A stretch of 64,000 bases of DNA, taken from contig NC_070560.1 in the NCBI RefSeq assembly GCF_026914185.1, positions 7,927,501 to 7,991,500 on the forward strand. The letters are read 5' to 3'. A program made the translations under genes and the position numbers. The notes beneath the pieces are model-generated. The model saw only the letters and a program-made list of their open reading frames with translations. It did no database searches and was not told where the DNA came from. Source of the stretch: Puccinia triticina (taxonomy: Eukaryota; Basidiomycota; Pucciniomycetes; Pucciniales; Pucciniaceae). This document shows, one piece after another, positions 54,974 to 64,000 of this stretch (position 1 is its first letter; each line of letters begins with the position of its first letter).

Positions 54974-55707
54974 TTATGCTCGGGGTCCAGTGACGGCCGC
55001 AACAGCTGTGAGGGGCATAGGGATAATTAAAAAAAATTAGTCTCAAGGAGGGGTGCTGCAGTCCGGTAAGTGATAACTGACCTGCAACCGCATTCGGGTT
55101 GACCTTCTTCCCATCTTTGTTGAAACGAACACGGGCTGGAGGTGCACGATTACGGCGGCCACTGACAGATCGTACCCGCACAACGTGTGCGTGGATAGCG
55201 CAAGAGACACAGTAATGCTACATCGGGAGTGGAACGGTTCACAGTGGGTCAGCTGGGGTACGATCATTGATGGGGGTGTGGGGTGAAATCGACATACAAT
55301 CTTGACATATAGCTTGGGAAGGACGTATTCCGTGTAAACGGAGGCGTCACTCAAATCCCGAATGGCAGCAGATTCAACCATGTTACGGACAGTGAATCTG
55401 AATGACAAGAACGATTGATTGCAGTGTTTTAGCAAGCGTGAATGGCAGTCATCGTCGAGCAGTAGCTATCCATCCCACCTTTTGATTGCCTTATCCTTGG
55501 GGACACATCGAGAACAGTTCGAGCAACGGACCGGTTTGACGTGTCCACGACCAGACTTGTTACGTCCTCCATTTCTTCTTTTTTTCGTCTGTTGGGGGGG
55601 AAATCAGGATAACGGTGGTCAAAGGGTAAGCTGGGTGCGAGGACCACGTGGTGTAGAGGGTGATCGGGGGCGACGGGTCTGGTATAGAGTATTGAAATAC
55701 GGACCAT
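54974..55707 (-). CDS. 40S ribosomal protein eS26, 126 aa, 5 exons
   Basis: This is a structural protein of the small ribosomal subunit near the mRNA exit site. Exons on the minus strand are 55707-55705 (ATG only), 55588-55479, 55397-55298, 55217-55082 and 55005-54974. They total 381 nt in phase and end in TAA. The protein reads [82 protein letters not shown]...RRNRAPP and [11 protein letters not shown], ending [13 protein letters not shown]. The zinc ligands CSNC and CVSC are intact. Intron 1 follows the start codon directly, a layout common in ribosomal protein genes, but its donor GTCCGT is weak. Length and sequence fit the family; no defect is visible. Confidence 0.95.
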
Positions 55708-57105
55708 CTTGAAGCTTGAGGTTGGCCTTGAGGGTGACTTCGATGGGGAGGCTGAAGGCTGGGCAAGAGGGACGTTCGATAGGTTGTCTCAAGGGGCCAT
55801 CGTCTGGGGATCCGGGCGGGGGCTGGGCCGCCGGGCGCTGCGCTGCGAAGGTCTATGACCCAACCGACTGTCATCAGTGGTTAGGGTTCCGAGGGACATC
55901 GAGACAAGACCTAATGCACAGGCGTCCCTCCACGGATATCAGTGGCCTGTGACATCCCACCCGAGTCGGCGGCCAGCAGGGGCTCGCGCGTGCCGAATAG
56001 AGTCCGGGGCGCGCGGCAGGAAGCGCCTCGCACGATGTGCGAATTCCCATGGGAGGCAATCCCCTAACTTAACACAAGTCCCCCGAACTTATCAAAGTCC
56101 CTCCAGGGGGCCCGAAGGGCCCTCCGCAGGCACCTAAGCGGTGAAAGTTGGCATGGCAGGGAACAAATTTGAGGCTCCATGAAGGGTTTTTTTTTGCATC
56201 AGTATTTATACCCCCATGTCATGGTTTTTTTGCATGGTATGTTACACCAAAAGATAGAGAAGAAGCAGGGCTTCATCTTCATCCTATCCTTATTCCCTCA
56301 GCTCTACATTCCTGTTCATCCGGGTGCTCCAAAGGCAAACGTGTACGGACTCGCTCGAAGATACCGCGATGCCATACTCTCACGAACTCACTGACACACA
56401 CATGCAGTTTCAATTACAAAGCTGAGATCAGTATAGGCTACTGAACATGATATGTCAGGTGGCTTTCTAAACTTTGAAAGGAAAAAAGATATTGGGGCAG
56501 TTTATCAAGTTACACACTCCTCCCCCTGAGGAGGAAGTTGGATGGGTTGTTGCTTTGATTACACAATGAAGAAAGCAGATAATGAAGCTTTCAAAATGGC
56601 AGTCCCCTCCGCAACATGCAGAGCTTTCATGTACTGAAAATCAGGAGAAATAACTTGGTAAGATGAGGGAGAAATTGTGAGATTACTAAAAAAAGTGTGA
56701 TTTTCTCAAAAAAATCACGTTCCTCCTGTGCCAATGATCACCGCTTGCAGGCAAGTCCCTCCTGCGGAGGTCGCGACCTCCTTGGAGGGACTGTGTTAAG
56801 TTTGCAAGTCCCTCCTGGTGGGAGGCTCGCTGTGGCTGGCCGCAAAGCGGTCCCCCGGACCCTCCGTTTGAGAGCCTTAGTTAAGCTAGGGCACTCCCTT
56901 TGTGATCTCGAGTCTCAAGGCAAACTTAACCCAAGTCCCTTGCTGCTGCGGGCGTCTGGTCTTGCAAAGCAAGCCTCCAATAGCCCTTGGGAGGAGGTAC
57001 TTGCACCTTATTGACCCGTTTTGTGGGGGCTAGATTTTGAATTTAGGTGGCAGGAATTTTCAAACCTTTATAATTCCTTGCTTCCGTAACATTTTGTGGA
57101 ATAAA
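55708..57105. other. eS26 upstream region and family K-like tracts; no other gene supported
   Basis: CTTAACACAAGTCCCCCGAAC at 56068 (first 20 bases key), AAGTCCCTCC at 56093, GCAAGTCCCTCCTGCGGAGG at 56751 with CTTGGAGGGACTGTGTTAAG to 56799, and CAAGTCCCTCCTGGTGGGAGG-type tracts at 56803-56895 and 56930-57005 are K-family ends or short palindromic derivatives. The frames at 55716-56137 lie in the eS26 promoter side and have no motif. Confidence 0.5.
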
Positions 57106-57402
57106 TTACCTTGGGTGATAGCCCTGCTTCTTGCCATCCTCTCCACCAAAACTGTGCTCAATCATGATGATCCTTCCTCTCCAAATAAATTTCCCCATAA
57201 AATACAAACTTGAAATCCATTGGACTTTGTTTACAGAGGGGGTCCGTGAATATCTAAGCAGGTCCAAGCGCACAAGCATATATACATAACGGTCATCTAG
57301 CAATCTAAACGTGAAACCAAGATCACATAATTCTGAGGGTCTGTGCGTTGCAGAGATGAAAGAAATTACAGAATTGGCAAGATTCTCGGCGACTCTATAC
57401 AT
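57106..57402 (-). CDS. Hypothetical 98-aa frame
   Basis: It starts at an ATG (MYRVAENLANSVISF) and is open to 57106 with moderately hydrophobic content (LLDDRYVYMLVRLDLLRYS). No domain is recognised and there are no neighbours to give context. It could be a chance frame. Confidence 0.25.
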   Translation of the reverse strand: MYRVAENLANSVISFISATHRPSELCDLGFTFRLLDDRYVYMLVRLDLLRYSRTPSVNKVQWISSLYFMGKFIWRGRIIMIEHSFGGEDGKKQGYHPR

Positions 57403-59008
57403 TGCATTTTTCTTATTTTAATTCTAGTAAAATACTGGTATGGAAAAAGATAGAAAAAAAATACCAAAATTTTGCTCAGCATGTTGGGTCTTGAAGGAAG
57501 TAAAATAGTAGCAACTTTTGAGTGATACGTGATCTGTGGAATTAAAAAAAGGAAAAGTGGCGTGAAAATTCAATTCTAGCCACGCGAGCTTGGGTTGATA
57601 TGGTGTAAGTCCCTCCTGACGGAGGCTTGCTTCGCAAGTTCAGCCTACCCCCCGGGGCCCGAAGTCTTTTGGTCTCGAGGGGACTTGTGGAAGTGGCTGG
57701 TTGACTCGCGGCAAGCTTAACTAAGCCTCTCCGAGGAGGCGCAAAGCATCTCCAAAGGAGAGGCTTAGGACTAATGTCCCAATCTTCGCCTGAGGCTGAG
57801 AGATATTTACACAGGAAATCATGATTTCTGTGTTTACATCTCTTTTACTCATTTCTCTCAGCACAAAATTCAAAGCCTCCTATACCATGTTGTAGCCCTG
57901 CTTCTCAGCTTTTTTGTACATATTATTTCAATTAAATTTGTCCCAAACTCGCCGCTCAGCGGCCATTCCTGTGAGGGGTTGTCTTGAGCTATGCAATGAA
58001 GCCATTGGATCATCCAAAGGTCAAGGTTGGACACACTCTCACGGTTTTTTTCAGTATTGACTTAAGAATGACAGGTCTCTTGACAATACAGAATTTAGGT
58101 GGCTTGTGGCAGGTATACCCATAAAAGGGTATTGACGTCTGATGTCTAACCTTATCTTCATGTGTTTAGGCCGGATGGGTGATCCGGTCTACATCAGGCC
58201 GGATAGGCTCTCAGGTGGAATTTTTACATTAATTTTTTTATTAGGGGAAGGCAGTAGGTGTTGTTTTGGACTGCTGAGATTATGTAGAAATGAAAGAGGA
58301 TTCTAATGGTACCGGAGGCTGTGAATAAATTAGAGGGGTATATGGTGATATTTGGGTTGGAAGCCATTTTTCAACATTTGGCTGGGCAGCCTCAAGCCAA
58401 ATGTTGGACATTAGGCACAAGTCCCTCCCGCAAGCGGGAGGGTGCTCGCGCCCCGCGAGCACAGGGAGGGACTTGTGTTAAGTTCGGGCTCGCGGGGAGA
58501 CTTGTGCATTGGGGCTTACAAATATGCGAGCTTAACTAAGCCACTCGTGGTGAGCGGGTCTGGGCGGCAGCCCAGTCTCACCAGAGAGGCTTACGTGCAA
58601 GAACACAAAGCTCGCGTGAGACGAGCGTGATATAGAGCCCTGTTTTAACCATTTCTCTTCTCACGTCTATGCCACTCACCCCAGTTTCTTGTTGTTTTGT
58701 TTTTCTGACTGTTTGCCATGTCAGTTATTTTTTCATATTTTTTTTATTGTTGTTTTTAAATCTCTTCATTTTTGAAACCGGCTTCCAAGAAATACAAAGA
58801 AATTATTGGATTTAATTAAGATGGCAGATTAATATGAAGGACATCACATCATATCAATCATTAATGATAATTAATGAAACAACAGAGTGAGTTAGAGAAC
58901 ATTAAAAAATCATTAATAACAATTAGATAGATTAGCGAGTCCAACTCGTTAAACACATTGATCAAAAGCAAGACCAAGAACAACTCCCAAGAACCACTCA
59001 CGATTGCG
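57403..59008. other. No supported gene; cluster of family K-like ends
   Basis: GTAAGTCCCTCCTGACGGAGG-type motifs (57606), GCTTAACTAAGCCTCTCC with GGAGAGGCTTAGG (57714-57768), CACAAGTCCCTCCCGC with GGGAGGGACTTGTGTTAAG (58418-58482), and GCTTAACTAAGCCACTCG with AGAGAGGCTTACG (58527-58592) show the two end types side by side. 58600-59008 precedes the RecQ gene and may hold its promoter. Confidence 0.55.
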
Positions 59009-61621
59009 ATGGTTGATACACAGGTCAATCCACCCTCTTGTGGCGATGATCGGCCAGACATGTTCCCATCAACGTTACCAGAAGATGCGATCGGTAGCAC
59101 GGAAGACCCCTTACCCTTCGAAAATGTAGTGGAACACCACCCCGAAGAATTATTCTCGGGAGGATCCGGCCAAGTGATCAAGAACAAACCAGGCCAGCTT
59201 ACCTTGAACAAGAATATCACTGAGATGACCCAAGACCAGCAAATCGAAATGTTGAAGAATCAATCGGCAAAAGTTTACGGACCCCAGGCGCCAAAACAAG
59301 TACAACTAGAATCGGTCATTGATTTGATTTACTGCCGTGATACCTTTGTCCTTGCCGGAACTGGAGTTGGAAAGAGTCGGATCGCTGAGATGTACTGGGA
59401 CTTATTTCCCAAATATAAGAAGCCGATTGTTCTGGTCTTGAATCCTCTGGACTCGCTTGGCAATAATCAGGTATGTGCTGCGTTGCTGAACTAATACATA
59501 AATCTTAGTAACTCAACCAAGCTGCATTTGTAGGTAGAAGAGAAAAGAAGCCTTGGAATATCAGCAATCAATCTCACAAAGATGAATTTGAACGAGACGG
59601 TCGAAAAAGATATATTGAAAGGAATTTATTCTTTTATCTACCTGGTAAGTAAGCCCACAACTAACCTTAGCGTTAAGAATTTGAGCTGACAGCTTCACAG
59701 AGCCCTGAAGTGTTGTTGAACAACGCAATATTCAGTCGAATCTTTTACAATGAGATGTTCCAGGAGCGTGTTTCGTTGGTGGTGGTAGACGAAGCGCACA
59801 TGATTTATGTGTGGGGCTTGGTGGCTAGTGGGAAGTCGAAGAAACTGTTCTCGCATGGCCGTCATCAGGATCGGGCAGTTTTTCGACCATCGTACGGAGA
59901 CATTGCGGCGCGACTTTTGGGTATTAATGCTCCTTTGCTCCTTCTGTCAGCCACCTGCCGGCCACAAGCAATCAAAGGGATACTTGAGAGCCTGAAGATA
60001 ACTGAAGATAATATATCTTACAAACATGCCGAGCTCAGCCGACCAGAGATTTGAATCATCCGGGTACCAATGAAGTCCTCGCTCAAATCTTGTGATGATC
60101 TCCTGAGACTGTATGGGCCCCGTACCTGCATCCCGGACGAAGAGATAATACCTGCCTTGATCTACTGCCCAACTCGGAACCTGACTATGCAAGCTTCAAA
60201 GGTGATCCACGAAGCTAGACGGATTCCGGGTGGACACACAGATTGCAACAGCTCCTTCGCTAGGAGGTTCCATGCTTGTTCGGGTGATGTTAGCAAACAA
60301 GAGACCACAACGAACTTTGCAGCAGGCAAATTCCCAGTAATCTCGTGTACAATGGCACTGGGCCTGGGCCAGAACTGGAAACGGGTCCGATCAGTCGTTC
60401 ATGTAGGACAAGGAGATCCGGCATCCATCTGCCAGATGATCGGGCGCTGTGGTAGAGGAGGAACGAATGGATTAGCGATTTTGTTTGTTGAGCCAAATCG
60501 TCGATCGGGTAAGAACAGCGTTGAGGAATTCACCACACAAACTCAACAGACCGACGACGAGAGGATGGATGCTCTAGCCATCACACCAGTCTGCTTGCAA
60601 ATCTGTTTTGCCATAGATAACAAGTAAGACAACTTACCTGGATGGGTGTCGGTTTTGGAGGAGATAAAACTTACAATGCTGCTGTTTTTTTAGGGTTGGA
60701 TATATCCCGCTATCAAATGATGACCCCAACGTGATCCGAGAACGTGCCCGCCAAGTGGAGATGCTGTTCCCCAGATGTTTGTGTGCTAACTGCGGGCCGG
60801 AGAAAGTCTCCAGCGTGCTAGATAACTATTGGAAATTCAGAACATCCAACTTTGATCAGTACATGACAACAGGGGATGATTTGCCGGAGGACCCTCTGAA
60901 CACAACTTACACAAGAGCGTCACAACGGCCGACTTACCGGCTTGGATCAACAAAAAACCCACTTGCTCCTGCGCTGGAAGTACTGGCCAATCGACTTGTT
61001 GAGGAATTTGGTCGGCTGTTTGAAGAGACTTTTGACCCAGAAACGGCGGAAGTACATGTCGAACAGATGTTTGAAATCCAACAAGCCAGAGCGTTTGCCC
61101 TGGCGGTCAAAAGGGGCCTGCCGCTGACGGAGATAACTCGGATCATTGGAGGCGAGATGATCAACGGCCAGATGGAACATTTGCAAACAAAGGTGGTGGA
61201 TGTTTATTGCGAGAGTAGTACTTACCAAGAATTTATTGAGGGAAACAACAGCAACACACGGAAAAGGAAACATATAGAAGTGGACGCCTTGAAATCAAAA
61301 AGACCTCCGACCAAAGCCAAGGTGGAGAGGGAAAGGAAGCGATTGAAATGGCTCGATGATCGAGTAGTTTTAGAACAGTACAAAAAGGATAATGAGGAAA
61401 GAATGCGGGAGAAGAATACTTTACGCATACCGGGGGCAATGGGACCAACGAAAACCTCAGCAAACCCTGGGCCCAAACCACCCAACGCACCTGAACCTCT
61501 TCCAGACAAAAGTCAAGCCACCGCATTGCCCTCTTTGTTGAAAAACGCATCAAACCCTGGGCATAAACCACCCGACGCTCCAGACAAAACTCAAGCCACG
61601 GGATCGTCTTCTTTGTCGTGA
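59009..61621 (+). CDS. RecQ-like DNA helicase with one in-frame TGA
   Basis: Exons are 59009-59470, 59534-59644, 59701-60623 and 60694-61621, all GT-AG. Helicase motifs in order: FVLAGTGVGKSR (Walker A), VVVDEAHMIYVWG (motif II, as DEAHCISQWG of RecQ), LLLLSATCRP (III), ALIYCPTRN (IV), ISCTMALGLGQNWKRV and QMIGRCGRGG (V-VI). A cysteine group RCLCANCGP follows, as in the RecQ zinc region. The C-terminal tail is Lys/Arg-rich (residues about 660-720), then Pro-rich with two copies of NPG(P/H)KPP. RecQ proteins unwind DNA 3' to 5' using ATP. The stop at 60052-60054 (EI-stop-IIRVPM) lies in an otherwise continuous frame, so the copy is a pseudogene by one base unless edited or misread. The total is about 807 codons. 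It overlaps the converging DUF6589 gene by 31 bp. Confidence 0.88.
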
Positions 61622-63996
61622 ACTTGCCCTTCATCATCGATTTCCTCCGTGTCATCAATGGTTTCCACGTGGAGGGTTGTCGCGGGGCGGAGCCGGTTCA
61701 TCTTGGCACTTCCCTTCTTTACATCTGTTTGCATAACCTTGAATCCGTTGCTATACACGTCGAGAACCTCCGTTTTGTTTGTCCGGTTTGATCTTGGCGA
61801 GACACCGCATATGTCGTACTGATTCGCCATATTCATGAAGTTGAGCATCGACGGCATCGAAATCGTGTGTTTGTGTGATTGATAAATATGTTCTCGTCCA
61901 CATTGGTCGTTAAGCGAATCGAGGAGCTCACGTAGCTGTTGAATATGGATGTTGTAACTTGTTAATCCGCTATCATTTCACCAAGCAACATACAAATAAT
62001 GTTGAAACCCTTACAACTGGAATGGCCAGAGAGTATTCATCTTTCAGCCGATCGATCTTCGTACCCATGCCGGTGTTGTTGTAAAAGTACTTCAAAAAGA
62101 AGTTTTGATTTTCTAAGTAGAAATCCTTGGCCACAAAATGATTGGGCCTTCCCGTCGGAGAAATAAGAAGCGAATGTTTGAGCACTAATCGAAGTCCTGG
62201 GGGAAGTACTGTTGTGAGTAGTAGATACATTCGCGGTAAGTCGATCGCATAGTTATTAAGACCTTGGATTCCCATTGCCATCACCGCCCATCTCTTCCAG
62301 ATATTCATCACACACCCAATATCACCCGCTTTCATAGCACGATTACATTCGACAATTGTAGAGAAATCGCGCAGGCGGAGGAGCATATTTGCCAGACATG
62401 TAGCTTTTGCATCCTTTGCTTTCAAGAGAGCTCGGGGAGAGAGAAATCGTTCGTAGACAGTGTCGACAATCTTGTTGATTTCATCAGCTTTCATGGAAAG
62501 CTTGACTTTGGGGAAAGAGTCAGTCTGCTTCCCCATAATAAATCTAAGGCAAAATCAAATTAAAGGAAGTATGTGTTAACAAGCTCCTGGCTAAACACCG
62601 CAAAGAAACAAATGAAGGAAGCTTACAGTATAAGATAAGCTATAGTGGCCTCATGAACCTTTTGTATTTGGACAAGCATCAACAAGAAGTCTTTCTTGTT
62701 GAGAACTTGGTTTGATTTGACTCCTAGCGCCTCAAGAAAGTGCCAGCACCCGAGGTCCCGTGAATCAGAGCTGTCGCCAAAATGCAGAGAAAGAAGCGCC
62801 TGCGCAATGTTCCAGAGAGTATGCGCCCCGCCTAGTAAGGTGAAAATGTTTTCCAGACTTTCCTCGGGGCGATTGTTGGGTTTACGCTGGGCTCGCAAGC
62901 TACTCAGATTGAGACAGGTGCCTAGATCACCCTTGACGATCATGAGTCTAGACGCAAATTTCGAAGGTGTCAGTCCACTTTGTCGTGCAAGTCCTTCAAG
63001 AACTTCGCCAACGCCTTCGGAGCTGTTGTCGGATGCAATCATCAGCTTCAGCATGGTGATGTCGGGCTTCTGAGCGTCTAGTACTTCGATAGGGGGTGGT
63101 TTCAGTGGGATAGTTGGTGTCTTGTCCTTTGTCTCCGCGATGTAACTCATGAGTACGCTTGCTACTTGACTTTTCAGGACTGATCGGTAGTGTGAGCTCT
63201 CTTCCTTGTTCAAGACAAATTTAGCCGGTGAAATGATTTCGTCCGCCGAATTCGCAATGGCAGTCTTGTACGCTTCAAGGGTTAGGTCGGTGGGATTGAC
63301 GCTAGCTAGTAATTTACGGCTGGGCTGATGGAGGTAACCCCAAGTCCCGTGAAACATGCTGCTTTGGTTATCGACTGATTTGACGTGGACGGCTTCTTGG
63401 AAATCCAGGTTGTCGATGCAGATTAGAGGGCAGAAGTTCGGAGACAAAGCTGGACCTAGGTTCATGCGGTTCTTGATTTTTTGTTCGGCTTTCTTCCCGA
63501 GGGTGCGCAATGCCGAATGGGCAGTCTGACGAGACGAGCATAAACCAATATAATTAAGGTATTTGTTGACCCAATCGGAGATCCCACAGGCTACAAAGGT
63601 GATCGAGTTTTCCAGCTGCATGGCATTTTTGCGCCGGTTTGATGCAAACGTGACCATTGAACACATGGTTTTAGCTATCTGGATAGATCCAAAATTGAGA
63701 TGTATTAACAACGAATTTACAACAAATACCAGAGGATTGGGACCAGAGGGACAAGAAATTGACATACTACATGGGCTCGATGGTTCCTAGCTGCAACCTT
63801 ACCGTCCGCATCAATCTCAACAGGCTCATCAAAGGGACCCCGTAGTGAGTCGGTGTCGTCTTTGTCATCGCTTTCGCCGTCTGATTCTTCATCTGGAGTA
63901 GCAGATTGGTGAAGTATTTTCGATTTGAGGAGCCTGTAGAGAAAAGGATGTTCCTCGTCCGTCATTTGCTTGTCCCTTGCCACCCTGTTTTCGCCG
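61591..63996 (-). CDS. DUF6589-type protein, candidate transposase (5' end at window edge)
   Basis: Minus-strand exons are (edge)-63770, 63678-62627, 62543-62015 and 61935-61591, with GT-AG introns and consistent phase. Exon 1 is acidic (DEESDGESDDKDDTD) and has no clear start inside the window. The core in exon 2 reads TMCSMVTFASNRRKNAMQLE, RQTAHSALRTLGKKAEQKI, PLICIDNLDFQEAV, MFHGTWGYL, LGGAHTLWNIAQALLSLHFG, then GCWHFLEALGVKSNQVLNKK and KVHEATIAYLIL. From memory this matches the fungal DUF6589 family. The IDNLDF box and the conserved GGAHTLWN box look like acidic and His sites of an RNase H-fold (DDE-like) nuclease; that is inference. No stop or frame break occurs over about 715 codons, in contrast to its RecQ neighbour. 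Confidence 0.75.
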
Positions 63997-64000
63997 CTGA

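Noticed and set aside
54747..55181. 144-codon minus-strand frame ending in FLKQPNAFM
   Set aside because: Its first part is eS26 exon 4 read through intron 4; the remainder is non-coding. The spliced eS26 model explains the conserved part.

Overview
The window is fungal and fits a repeat-rich rust (Pucciniales)-type basidiomycete genome. Coding sequence is broken by many short GT-AG introns, a eukaryotic ribosomal protein gene (eS26) is present, and almost everything else is mobile DNA: a LINE, LTRs, a Helitron, hAT-, Mutator-, Tc1- and CACTA-like elements and satellites. No database was searched; family names come from motifs read in the sequence.

Layout. 1-2.4 kb: minisatellites, a 19-base G run and a SAM-like gene fragment. 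2.4-16 kb: a stack of nested insertions. A hAT-type non-autonomous element (4733-13962, 8-bp target duplication) contains a solo LTR (5289-13642, 4-bp duplication), which contains a 538-bp element with a 9-bp duplication and a LINE of about 6.7 kb (6545-13234, 15-bp duplication, poly-A tail). 16-35 kb: a second nest. A hAT-type element (16751-34802, duplication TGGTTGAC) holds an element with 38-bp inverted repeats (17373-34758, 9-bp duplication). That element holds a Helitron of about 15 kb ending in a hairpin plus CTAG at 33384. The Helitron carries a RepHel gene, an OB-fold/AT-hook-like remnant and two paralogous small genes facing each other, and was itself hit by a small LTR element (TRIM). 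36-40 kb: a complete 21-exon oligopeptide transporter gene on the minus strand. 43-52 kb: LTR family B in three copies. One is split by a TRIM, another solo LTR and a mitochondrial DNA fragment; another is split by a third LTR family. 54-56 kb: the complete five-exon eS26 gene. 59-64 kb: a RecQ-like helicase gene on the plus strand and a DUF6589-type gene on the minus strand, overlapping tail to tail by 31 bp.

The most unusual items are: (1) two unrelated TRIMs, each bounded by perfect 5-bp target duplications, whose LTRs contain tRNA-like Pol III genes and whose primer-binding sites match tRNA anticodon arms; (2) the RecQ/DUF6589 pair, which looks like the core of an undescribed mobile element; (3) Helitron cargo consisting of paralogous putative OB-fold genes with conserved exon structure; (4) two small-element families with 7-bp target duplications and termini beginning CAA; (5) a dispersed family with different sequence at its two ends and 9-bp target duplications.
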